From contig JAFLDU010000018.1 in the NCBI GenBank assembly GCA_017309145.1, positions 1 to 33,233 on the forward strand: 33,233 bases of DNA. The letters run 5' to 3'. Shown one piece after another: positions 7,761 through 14,908 of the stretch; positions within the stretch are counted from its first letter, which is position 1; every line of letters starts with the position of its first letter. A program made the position numbers and the translations under genes. Source of the DNA: Zoogloea sp. GTDB taxonomy: Bacteria; Pseudomonadota; Gammaproteobacteria; Burkholderiales; Rhodocyclaceae. The notes beneath the pieces were generated by a model. The model ran no database searches. It was not told the origin of the DNA and saw nothing but the letters and a program-made list of their open reading frames with translations.

Positions 7761-9475
7761 ATTACGATACCCATTTCATTGATTTGAATAAGTCCATCCC
7801 AGGCCGGATGGTAAGCACCTTCTTCGATTCGAAATAGCGCCTCTTTAACCCAGGCGCCCCGTACTTCGCTGCTGCTTTCCAAAAACTGAAGCTTGTGGGT
7901 TACGCGTGTGACGACTGCCAAGGCAGGATGGGCTTCAATAGAGGCAGATTTGCCTTCTGGGGGCCGATGCCGGGCTAGCTCAATTGACTTCAGGTGGCGG
8001 AACGAAGCGAGAGACCAAATATGGTCGCTGCTGTCGATGTCTCGATGGTTATTGCAGAACAAACATCCGGCGCCAGAGGTGCAATCAGGGGCTGGTGTTC
8101 CCGCCGGAAGTTGCTCTTCAGCTCTGGGGACAGGGTTAACGCAACAGCCTGGCCCTGGAGGCACAAATGACGGGTCATTGCGCTCGTGGAAGCGGCTGAT
8201 TTCAACCATGGCCACCTGTGGGTGTGGCTCAGCATAGTTTCGAATAAGAGTTTCTACGTCATGCTGGGCGATTTCGGCCACGGCATCGGGTGATGCCATC
8301 TGCCGTAGAAGCCAGTTGACACGCCCTTTTCGTAATATGCGAGGACTGAAATATGGCACAGCCAAGGTTTTGGCGATTCTGCGTACTTGTGAGAATTCGG
8401 GTGGTCGCCAATGAATACGGCCGGCCAAGATAAGTGGAAAGAGGCGCTCGTCATCTAAGTCGCCGAACCAGTCATTCCGCCAACGAAGATAGTTTTCAAA
8501 ATGGGCACGATATTCCCCAAATATCTCGAAGAGGACCGTTCCCTCACGACGGGCCTTGTAGCTCAGCACTTGGTAACCATCCAGATGGCTGGCGTACCGG
8601 TAGTTGTCTAGTCTTAGTGAATAGGCTTGCTGAAGATTCATGCCGGTCTGGGCGATAAACATCAGCAATTCAGCTTCAATCCGTAGATTCACCAGCGGGC
8701 CTCTGGTGCGCAAGGATTTATCTTCAATCCAGGCTGTGCGCTTTTCCGCCGATATTTTCTTTTCTCTATTGTGCCGAATTGTTGTTCGCGGCTGGGCTCT
8801 AGTAGGTTTTGACAGTCCTGACCATAGCTCAATTTGTCCACTTCGAAGTTCAAGAACGAGTGGCAGGTTTCCTTTTATGCTCGAGGTCGAAAGGCTGATA
8901 CAGAGGTCAGTGACGAGGTGTCCAAAGCGGAACATTGCCGACAAATCTACCTTGCTTGCAGCAGAAGTATTGAAGCGTTTAGCCGACTTTGGTTTTCGGA
9001 TGCGGGTTTCTTTCAGGATAGAGTGTTTGCGCCCCAGAACCGGGTTCAGGATGGCGGCAAGATGAGACGCCCAACTGTGTAGAGTGATTTTGGTGGGGCG
9101 TCCGTCGATGCGCTGCCGTTGCTCCAAGTGTGCCGCCCACTTCAAGTAGACATCAGCAACCTTCTCAAGGTGGATTGGTGTGTCTGTGATGTCCACCCAG
9201 GAGAAGAAAGTGCGTAGGGCAGCTATCCGGCTATTTACCGTTTGGATACTGCCTCCACCAACTAAACAAGCAACCAGTTCTTCATGAACTTTAATTGCCA
9301 GGGTGAACCGATCGGTTAACGGGTTACCAAGGTCATTGTTAGCTATATGGTGAGATAGCCTATTTGCTTTTACTTCGGAACCGCCTTTGTACAAAATGAA
9401 ATCTAGGGTCCATGGAGTCTGTTTCGGCCCGAACTCGACCATCGGGAACGTCAGGCTTGGCAAAGTGTTCTGCAT
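7757..9475 (-). CDS. Tyrosine recombinase-like protein, degenerate active site
   Basis: The middle trio protein (572 aa) has the recombinase fold pattern but unusual catalytic positions. Box I reads QTGMNLQQAYSLRLD, with Asn280 where the first catalytic Arg is expected. Box II reads RILRKGRVNWL, with Arg379 in place of the usual His before Arg382. His405 and the probable nucleophile Tyr414 (HDVETLIRNYAEP) remain. A Cys cluster follows (Cys444, Cys445, Cys465, Cys471, Cys474; CLFCNNH), probably a zinc-binding element. The N-terminal 150 residues resemble a SAM-like core-binding domain. It may assist strand exchange or synapsis more than catalyse it, or use a variant active site. The start codon shares one base with the preceding stop (TGATG), and the stop overlaps the third recombinase. 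The frame is fully open, so this is a lineage feature rather than decay. Confidence 0.85.
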   Translation of the reverse strand: MQNTLPSLTFPMVEFGPKQTPWTLDFILYKGGSEVKANRLSHHIANNDLGNPLTDRFTLAIKVHEELVACLVGGGSIQTVNSRIAALRTFFSWVDITDTPIHLEKVADVYLKWAAHLEQRQRIDGRPTKITLHSWASHLAAILNPVLGRKHSILKETRIRKPKSAKRFNTSAASKVDLSAMFRFGHLVTDLCISLSTSSIKGNLPLVLELRSGQIELWSGLSKPTRAQPRTTIRHNREKKISAEKRTAWIEDKSLRTRGPLVNLRIEAELLMFIAQTGMNLQQAYSLRLDNYRYASHLDGYQVLSYKARREGTVLFEIFGEYRAHFENYLRWRNDWFGDLDDERLFPLILAGRIHWRPPEFSQVRRIAKTLAVPYFSPRILRKGRVNWLLRQMASPDAVAEIAQHDVETLIRNYAEPHPQVAMVEISRFHERNDPSFVPPGPGCCVNPVPRAEEQLPAGTPAPDCTSGAGCLFCNNHRDIDSSDHIWSLASFRHLKSIELARHRPPEGKSASIEAHPALAVVTRVTHKLQFLESSSEVRGAWVKEALFRIEEGAYHPAWDGLIQINEMGIVI

Positions 9476-10734
9476 CAGGTGCCTATTCCCGCGAAAGCCT
9501 TGGTAAACTCATTGGCGGCCGCCCGCTTTGCAGGTGTCGAGGCGATGAATTTGATGTATTTGAACGAAGTTGCTTCATCTTTGTGTAGCAGAGCGTTCTT
9601 CACCAATGCAATGGCATTGATGGGTTCGGTAGTTTTCAGCGCAAGCGTAGCTACCTCCGTAGCGAACGTGCATCGGGACTGGTGAAAATGGAAGGATTTG
9701 AGAACCTTGAGCCCAGCCGCAACGCCATTGCGCCGAAGGGTCGCCATCTCTGTATTGATGGCACTCGATTGCTCTGTATCACGCCGGCAATAAGGATTCC
9801 CGAATCGTGTAAGGAACAACAACCCTCTGTCACCCGGCTGGGCCTCCGCTTGCCGCTTCGAGCGTCGGAGTGAGGTCGCGTATTCCAGAAGGTCGTCCAG
9901 AAGAGCCCTCGGAATCCATACATGGCCTGTTACGCCAAATTTTGTATTCACGGGTGGCGAAGCGCTTGGGCCGAGAGCAAGACGCATCAACCCAGGTGCT
10001 TCGGGGTCCGGAACTGCATTCTTTAATGTCTGAATCTTGAGGTCACAAATGCTGCCAATACGCATTCCCGTGAAGAAACCAAGAGCGAGCATCCGGTAAA
10101 GTTCTGGAGAGGCATTGTTCTTTGCGAAATCGAGTATTAGTTCGCGGTCCTCAGCAGATACGGGGAGTAACCCATCTTCCAGGAGAACCCCGGGGCGCTT
10201 GCGGTTCGGAATCGCTAGGTCTGTCGAGACCTGGACCATAGTTCTTTCGAAGCCGACAGCATCGAAGTATTGGATGTATACCGCCCTATCCTGCCAGAGC
10301 TGCATGTCGGGGTCCAACAACCCTTTAGCCCTAGCCCAACGGTAGAACGAAACGGCATTCCGCATGTATTCCGATACCGTGGATGGCGACATCAATCCGG
10401 CATCTCGAGCCTCAACTAAGCTGCCCCGGTACTGAACAAGGCATCGGTTAGCTTTCCGGACAGGGAAAGCTAACCACAGGAGGTCATGCTCCTCTAGGAA
10501 GTTTGCGTAATGTAGTAAGCCATTAAGATTGCCAGCGACTGTCTTCAGCAAAGCTTCGTTGCTGGAGGCCCGTTCCAGTGCCCACAAATTGGCCTCACGC
10601 CAAGGAGAGCCGTCTGCCCAAAACAGCTGCGGCAGCCCAGCTATAACGCGCCGGCTGCTTTCAGAATACGACACCGTTCCATCTTCAACCACGATGGTTT
10701 GCGGCATGTAGCGGATACGTTCTAAGGTCGCCAA
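9475..10734 (-). CDS. Tyrosine recombinase, first of trio (419 aa)
   Basis: This is a canonical tyrosine recombinase/integrase. Motifs are Arg225 in FFTGMRIGSICDL, His351 and Arg354 in FHQSRCTF, His384 in LLHKDE, and the nucleophile Tyr393 in FKYIKF. An N-terminal SAM-like domain (residues 50-170) should grip the DNA arms. It is the promoter-proximal gene of the recombination operon and lies about 85 bases from the right attachment core, as is usual for integrases. The TTG at 10734 has GGGG five bases upstream; an ATG at 10707 would remove nine residues and has no SD. A weak promoter-like pair (TTGGTT, 18 bases, CATAGT) precedes it on the minus strand. Its size matches TnpA of Tn554-type elements. 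Confidence 0.9.
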   Translation of the reverse strand: MATLERIRYMPQTIVVEDGTVSYSESSRRVIAGLPQLFWADGSPWREANLWALERASSNEALLKTVAGNLNGLLHYANFLEEHDLLWLAFPVRKANRCLVQYRGSLVEARDAGLMSPSTVSEYMRNAVSFYRWARAKGLLDPDMQLWQDRAVYIQYFDAVGFERTMVQVSTDLAIPNRKRPGVLLEDGLLPVSAEDRELILDFAKNNASPELYRMLALGFFTGMRIGSICDLKIQTLKNAVPDPEAPGLMRLALGPSASPPVNTKFGVTGHVWIPRALLDDLLEYATSLRRSKRQAEAQPGDRGLLFLTRFGNPYCRRDTEQSSAINTEMATLRRNGVAAGLKVLKSFHFHQSRCTFATEVATLALKTTEPINAIALVKNALLHKDEATSFKYIKFIASTPAKRAAANEFTKAFAGIGT

Positions 10735-10818
10735 GAAATCCCCATTCGACTATGTTCCGTCGCCAGAAAAAGAACCAAGAACCCGACGACGTGTCCATGC
10801 TATGTCACTTGGTGATTA

Positions 10819-10829
10819 GATGTCCATAG
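10819..10829 (+). other. Candidate right attachment core
   Basis: GATGTCCATAG repeats the left core exactly. Its minus-strand ATG (10827-10825) is followed by only two codons before TAA, and a good SD (AAGGAG, 10845-10840) lies 12 bases ahead of it. Additional half-copies (TGTCCAT at 10792-10798, ATGTCA at 10802-10807) lie just inside and could be recombinase arm sites. Confidence 0.6.
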
Positions 10830-10919
10830 GGTGTAACTACTCCTTAGCGAGAAAGTGGTCCATGGTTCGGGCCCGTCACGTGGAAGGCCCGCAGTTTACC
10901 GGAGAGTCCGGGGCCGCAA

Positions 10920-11501
10920 TCAGGCGCCGGACGCCTCGCCGCCCGCATCACGCCGGTTGAACCAACGCAGCACCGTGCCCCAGTCATGCAGATCCAGGCG
11001 GGACACTTCGCCGCAGGCGAAATCGAGCCCCAGCCAGCGCTCCGGGGGCAGGCCCAGCAGGTGCCCGGCGATGGCCCGCAGCGGGCCGCCATGGGCCACC
11101 ACCACGGCCGCCGCAGGCGCTTCGTCGCGCAGGGCAGCCAGGAAATCGAGCACCCGCCCGGCCATCGCGCGGGGCGATTCACCGCCCGGGGGCGCGAAAT
11201 CCAGGGGCGAAGCCACCCAGGCATCCAGCGCCGCCTGGCCGATGTCCTCGAAGCTGCGCCCCTCCCATTCGCCGAAATGGATCTCCTTCAGGCGCGGATC
11301 CAGCCGTGGCACGCCCAAGGCCTCACCCAGCAGCCGGGCCCGGGCCAGGGGGCTGGCATGCAGGCTGAAGTCGGCCGGCAGCAGCGGACGCAGGCGCCGC
11401 GCCACCTCCACGGCCGACTCGGCCAGCCCGAGATCGGTCTGGCCATAGCAGATCCCCGACGCCACGGCGGGCCGGGGGTGACGGATCAGGTAGAGCTCCA
11501 T
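10920..11501 (-). CDS. cobC: Alpha-ribazole phosphatase CobC
   Basis: This is a histidine phosphatase family enzyme of 193 aa. The phosphohistidine motif is at the N-terminus (LIRHPRP), with the partner Arg in SPLARAR, the acid Glu in HFGEWEG, and the second His in VVAHGGPLR. CobC removes the phosphate from alpha-ribazole 5'-phosphate or from adenosylcobalamin phosphate, the last steps of lower-ligand assembly. Its neighbourhood with cobS and cobT makes this role much more likely than a phosphoglycerate mutase role. The start lies inside the cobS 3' end (16-base overlap), so translation is probably coupled. The mobile island begins about 90 bases after the stop; that gap holds a short CCGGA/TCCGG hairpin (10899-10911) that may end the transcript weakly. 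Confidence 0.92.
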   Translation of the reverse strand: MELYLIRHPRPAVASGICYGQTDLGLAESAVEVARRLRPLLPADFSLHASPLARARLLGEALGVPRLDPRLKEIHFGEWEGRSFEDIGQAALDAWVASPLDFAPPGGESPRAMAGRVLDFLAALRDEAPAAAVVVAHGGPLRAIAGHLLGLPPERWLGLDFACGEVSRLDLHDWGTVLRWFNRRDAGGEASGA

Positions 11502-12259
11502 GCGGCCAGGATTCCCAGGTAGATCGCGATTTCAGAAAGCTGCTGGACAGCTCCGAGGGTGTCGCCGGTGTAGCCCCCCAGGCGCCGCGCGAAGGTCCGC
11601 AGGGCCATCACCACCACCACGGCGGCCAGACCCAGCGCTGTCAGGGCCGCTGCCGCCGGCAACAGCAGCAGGGGCAGCACACCGGCCAGGGTGGCGATGC
11701 CCAGCTCGCCCGCATCCGGACGGCGGGCCACCGGTGCCGACTTGGCACTGTCGTCGCTGCGGGCGTAGTCCAGCAGGGCCATGATGCTCACGGCGGCGAG
11801 CCGCGAGAGCGGATGCGCCACCAGCAGCGCCGCCAGCAACGGGTAGTCCTCATCGGCACCCAGGGCACTCAGCACCAGGTACTTGGCCAGCAGCAGCAGC
11901 ACCAGGCCGATGGCCCCGTAGCTGCCGATGCGCGAGTCCTTCATGATCTGCAGCACCTGGTCGCGGGTCCACCCGCCGCCCAGGCCATCGCAGGTGTCGG
12001 CCCAGCCGTCTTCGTGGAAGGCGCCGGTGGCGCGGATCGTGGCGGCCATCGACAACACCACCGCCAGCTCCACGGGCAGGACTTGCACCGCCAGCCAGAA
12101 CACGGCCGCGCCGATGACGGCGATCAACCACCCCACCAGGGGCAGGAAGCGGGCCGCACGGCCCAGCTTGTCGGGGCTGAACTCGACCCAGCCGGGCACC
12201 GGCAGGCGGCTGAAGAAGCCGACGGCGATGAAGAAGAGTTCCAACTGGGACCGGATCAC
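11486..12259 (-). CDS. cobS: Adenosylcobinamide-GDP ribazoletransferase CobS
   Basis: A polytopic membrane enzyme of 257 aa that joins adenosylcobinamide-GDP and alpha-ribazole (or its phosphate) to give cobalamin (phosphate). The family signature [18 protein letters not shown] is near residues 80-97, followed by [10 protein letters not shown]. Hydrophobic segments appear at about residues 35-75, 110-135 and in the C-terminal half (a long Leu/Val/Ala run at 195-225), as expected for five to seven helices in the inner membrane. Length matches the family. It starts 27 bases after cobT, with GGCGGA about ten bases ahead of the ATG, and overlaps cobC. Confidence 0.95.
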   Translation of the reverse strand: MIRSQLELFFIAVGFFSRLPVPGWVEFSPDKLGRAARFLPLVGWLIAVIGAAVFWLAVQVLPVELAVVLSMAATIRATGAFHEDGWADTCDGLGGGWTRDQVLQIMKDSRIGSYGAIGLVLLLLAKYLVLSALGADEDYPLLAALLVAHPLSRLAAVSIMALLDYARSDDSAKSAPVARRPDAGELGIATLAGVLPLLLLPAAAALTALGLAAVVVVMALRTFARRLGGYTGDTLGAVQQLSEIAIYLGILAAWSST

Positions 12260-12286
12260 GGGCTGTTCCGCCGGAGGCCGCGCCGC

Positions 12287-13321
12287 TCAGGCCTTGCCAC
12301 TGACGCCGGCCGACTCGAAGCTGGCCATCTCGTTGAGGAAGTTCACAGCCGCCTGGACCAGGGGATAGACCAGCGCGGCACCGGTGCCCTCGCCCAGGCG
12401 CAGGTCGAGCTCGACCAGCGGCTCGGCCCGCAGATGGGCCAGCTGCACGGCGTGGCCCTGTTCATGGGAGCGGTGGGCAAACACACAGTAATCGAGGATC
12501 TCCGGGCTCAGCGCGTGGGCCACCAGCAGCGCACTGGTGACGATGAAGCCGTCGATCAGCAGCAGGCAGCCGGCCTGTGCCGCGCCGATCATGGCACCCG
12601 CCATCATGGCGATCTCGAAGCCGCCGTACTGGGCCAAGGCCTCGAGGGGATCCGTCGGGCGGCCACCACGGGCCACCGCGCGGGCCAGCAGCTCACGCTT
12701 GCGGGCCAGGCCGGCATCATCCAGCCCGGTGCCCCGGCCGATCACGCTATCGAGATCGGCGCTGCTCAGACAATGGGTCAGCAGCGACGCAGCGGCGGTG
12801 TTGCCGATGCCCATCTCACCGAAGCCCATCACCGTGCAGCCCTGGCGCGCCAGCCCGCTGGCCAGCGCCTGCCCGCGAGCCATGGCCAGGTCGCGCTGGG
12901 CCGCATCCATGGCCGGCGCCTCCAGATAGTTGGCCGTGCCGGCGGCGATCTTGGCCGCCACCAGACCGGTGCGCTCACCGAAATCGTGGGCGACCCCGGC
13001 ATCGACCACCGACAAGGCCATGCCCATCTGGCGGGCGAACACGTTGATCGCCGCACCGCCGGCCAGGAAGTTCTCCACCATCTGCCAGGTCACGTCCTGG
13101 GGATAGGCCGAGACGCCCGCCTTGGCCGCCCCGTGATCCCCGGCGAACACCAGCATGTGCGGCTGCTGCAGGCTTGGGGAAAGCGTCTGCTGGACCAGAC
13201 CGATCTGCAATGCCAATGCTTCGAGACGACCCAGCGCGCCGAGCGGCTTGGTCTTGGTGTCGATGCGCCGCTGCAGGGCGGCGGCCAGGTTCTGGTCAGG
13301 ACGGGGAATGGCGAAGGACAT
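12287..13321 (-). CDS. cobT: Nicotinate-nucleotide--DMB phosphoribosyltransferase CobT
   Basis: CobT activates the lower ligand, transferring phosphoribose from nicotinate mononucleotide to dimethylbenzimidazole to give alpha-ribazole phosphate. Seen are the N-terminal [11 protein letters not shown], the FAGDHG loop, the phosphate-binding [12 protein letters not shown] loop, and the C-terminal [11 protein letters not shown] that carries the catalytic Glu. The product is about 344 aa, typical of the family. I chose the ATG at 13321 because the family begins with a similar short lead; the frame is open to a TTG at 13351, which has no SD. Its product and that of cobU meet at cobS, encoded just downstream. 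Confidence 0.95.
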   Translation of the reverse strand: MSFAIPRPDQNLAAALQRRIDTKTKPLGALGRLEALALQIGLVQQTLSPSLQQPHMLVFAGDHGAAKAGVSAYPQDVTWQMVENFLAGGAAINVFARQMGMALSVVDAGVAHDFGERTGLVAAKIAAGTANYLEAPAMDAAQRDLAMARGQALASGLARQGCTVMGFGEMGIGNTAAASLLTHCLSSADLDSVIGRGTGLDDAGLARKRELLARAVARGGRPTDPLEALAQYGGFEIAMMAGAMIGAAQAGCLLLIDGFIVTSALLVAHALSPEILDYCVFAHRSHEQGHAVQLAHLRAEPLVELDLRLGEGTGAALVYPLVQAAVNFLNEMASFESAGVSGKA

Positions 13322-13454
13322 GGGAGGAAAGACATCCGCGGAGGGTATCAAGGCAGCGGATGCTAGGACGCGGGCGCGTCAAACACAAGCCTGCCGGTAC
13401 GGGGAGACCCGCGTGGAAACCTCCCGCCCAAGACGGGGAATCCGCCGGAAACCC

Positions 13455-13748
13455 TCAGTGGGCGCTGGCGCGGCGCCCCGTGTTCTGAACGTGCAGCACC
13501 ACCCTGTGGCTGCTGCGCACCCGGGTCTCCCAGGCGCGCTTGAGCACGAAACGCAGTTCGTGGGCGCCGGGCAGCTCGCCGACCAGCACGAAGGTCTGCT
13601 GCCCCTCGCTCCCCATCCGGCCGCTCTGCTCGAGGTTGACCCTCACCGGCGCGCCCGCCGGCTCGACGTACCAGGTGGCACCTGCGCTGGCAGGCAGGAC
13701 GATGCGGCATGGCTGGCCGATATGGCTGGCGAGGCGCTGGGTGTACAT
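13455..13748 (-). CDS. Chagasin-like (I42) protease inhibitor domain protein
   Basis: A 97-aa beta-rich protein without a signal peptide. The centre and end match the chagasin/inhibitor I42 pattern: a GSEGQQTFVL loop, then LPGAHELRF and the closing KRAWE, close to the family's RPWE strand. The first loop, normally NPTTG, is not clearly present. Chagasin-type proteins inhibit papain-like cysteine proteases with three loops, and bacterial copies are usually exported, so a cytoplasmic form is unusual. GGGAG lies eight bases before the ATG. It lies between cobU (120 bases before it) and cobT (133 bases after it) on the same strand, although a cobalamin role is not known. The assignment rests on motif resemblance only. 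Confidence 0.65.
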   Translation of the reverse strand: MYTQRLASHIGQPCRIVLPASAGATWYVEPAGAPVRVNLEQSGRMGSEGQQTFVLVGELPGAHELRFVLKRAWETRVRSSHRVVLHVQNTGRRASAH

Positions 13749-13868
13749 GGCGAAGGCTCCCTGAATCTGACTTTTTGTATCTCGCGTTTACCCTCCACGC
13801 TGAGCCCGGCCGCCGCCATGAAATGCACCATCGGATCCGTGTGACCTAGTTCCGCCCACCCTGCCCGA

Positions 13869-14417
13869 CTAGGATGACTTGAGCATCAGAGGCAGGCCGG
13901 CGGCCACGAAGGTGACCCGCGGACAGGCCGCCGCCACCGCCTGATTGAGCCGCCCCGCCTCGTCACGGAAGAGCCGTCCCAGCGGGGTTTCCGGGACCAG
14001 GCCGAGACCGACCTCGTTGGCCACGAAGATCACCCGCCCCGGCAGGGTGGGGATCAGTTCGAGCAGCGCAGCGCGCTCTTCCAGCAGCCGCGGCAGGCCC
14101 TCGGCGCCCACCCCGGGCGGCAGGGTCTCGGCCCCTTCCAGCAGGTTGGCCAGCCACAGGGTCAGGCAATCCACCACCACGCAGCGGTCTGCCCGGGCTT
14201 CCCGGGCGAGGGTCCGGGCCAGCCCCCGGGGCGCCTCGACCACCCGCCAGCCGGCGGGACGATCGGCCTGGTGGCGGGCGATACGGGCGGCCATCTCGGC
14301 GTCCAGGGCCTCGGCGGTGACGATCACGCTGACCGCCAGGCCCGCCGCGCTGGCCAATGCTTCGGCGTGACGGCTCTTCCCCGAACGGGCACCACCGAGA
14401 ATCAATTCACAAGGCAT
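13869..14417 (-). CDS. cobU: Adenosylcobinamide kinase/guanylyltransferase CobU
   Basis: A bifunctional enzyme (CobU/CobP, 182 aa) that phosphorylates adenosylcobinamide and attaches GMP to give adenosylcobinamide-GDP for CobS. The P-loop GGARSGKSR is at residues 8-16. The HQADRPAGWRVVEAP segment carries the His that takes GMP in the family. DCLTLWLANLL and VANEVGLGLVPETP are further signatures. Length is normal. It is the first gene of the minus-strand cobalamin unit and diverges from the btuB riboswitch leader. The SD is weak (GAAAG). No second riboswitch is visible on this strand, so feedback control would need another route. Confidence 0.95.
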   Translation of the reverse strand: MPCELILGGARSGKSRHAEALASAAGLAVSVIVTAEALDAEMAARIARHQADRPAGWRVVEAPRGLARTLAREARADRCVVVDCLTLWLANLLEGAETLPPGVGAEGLPRLLEERAALLELIPTLPGRVIFVANEVGLGLVPETPLGRLFRDEAGRLNQAVAAACPRVTFVAAGLPLMLKSS

Positions 14418-14478
14418 AAGAGGCTTTCAAAAGTTCCGTGCACGTAAACCAGTTCATGGAAGTCCATGATTTTGGTGG

Positions 14479-14484
14479 TATTAT
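14479..14484 (+). promoter_or_regulatory. Possible -10 element of the btuB leader
   Basis: TATTAT lies just before the long leader that contains the cobalamin riboswitch. A -35 is not clear; TTCATG at 14453-14458 is 20 bases away, which is too far. The leader from here to btuB would be about 420 bases. It starts with an eight-base stem, GCCTGCCG (14493-14500) with CGGCAGGC (14526-14533). Confidence 0.35.
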
Positions 14485-14542
14485 CGCAGCCTGCCTGCCG
14501 ACGGAACTTGAGACTTTCCATTTCCCGGCAGGCAAACGTGCT

Positions 14543-14760
14543 CCAGGTGCTCCACGGGCTTTCCAGCCCAGGAGTTAAACGGGAAACAGGTGAGCGCGCT
14601 TCATCATCGAAGCTGCAATGCCTGTGCTGCCCCCGCAACGGTAAGCAAGCGCAAGGTGAGTCATTCCGCCACTGGGCCTCCGGCCTGGGAAGGCGACCCA
14701 CCGCGTCCGGTCCGGCATCCGCCGCACCGGCACAGCTTGCGAGCCCGGATACCGGCCTCG
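14543..14760 (+). ncRNA. Cobalamin riboswitch
   Basis: The conserved blocks of the B12 riboswitch occur in order: GGTGC (14546-14550), TTAAACGGGAAACAGGTG (14575-14592), CTGCCCCCGCAACGGTAAG (14627-14645), the B12 box CCGCCACTG (14667-14675) followed by GGGAAGGCG, and AGCCCGGATACCGGCC near 14742-14757. Adenosylcobalamin binding should reduce expression of btuB and the genes behind it. It stands 150 bases upstream of the btuB start, on the same strand. Confidence 0.93.
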
Positions 14761-14843
14761 ACCACACGATAAGCGGAAGTGCCACGGGGTGGTGGCGACG
14801 AGCGCGGTCATGGTGTGTCCTCCTGGCCTTTCTCCCTGTCTCC

Positions 14844-14899
14844 CCCGGCGCCTCCAGACGCAATCCACCCGGAGGCGGGGACGCCGCCGGGCCAGGGAG
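14844..14899 (+). promoter_or_regulatory. btuB: Leader stem next to the btuB ribosome site
   Basis: CGCCTCC (14848-14854) can pair with GGAGGCG (14871-14877), and outer CCCGG/CCGGG bases (14844-14848, 14887-14891) can close the same stem. The btuB SD, GGGAG (14895-14899), follows at once, nine bases before the ATG. Together with a GCCAC/GTGGC hairpin at 14781-14796 this is a plausible expression platform acting on translation. No U-tract terminator is seen. Confidence 0.4.
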
Positions 14900-14908
14900 A
14901 TTCCTTCG

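Larger units (their letters stand above)
1526..10829. mobile_element. Recombinase-trio genomic island (Tn554/RIT-like)
   Basis: This is a block of about 9.3 kb, visibly AT-richer than both flanks, lying between cobC and the hydrolase, two genes that otherwise run in the same direction. One end encodes three tyrosine recombinases and a small coiled-coil protein in overlapping minus-strand frames; the other end carries three cargo genes. Direct repeats of the 11-mer GATGTCCATAG sit at 1526-1536 and 10819-10829 and are the best candidates for attL and attR. Tn554-type transposons carry two large tyrosine recombinases plus small TnpC, and RIT elements carry three recombinases in tandem; this element combines features of both. 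Additional core copies at 1431-1440 and 1483-1493 make the exact left junction uncertain by about 100 bases. No transposase with a DDE motif and no conjugation gene is seen. Confidence 0.8.

Noticed and set aside
11813-13366. Plus-strand open frame of 517 codons across cobS and cobT
   Set aside because: It is antisense to two well-recognised enzymes, with Gln/His-rich low complexity and no recognisable domain.
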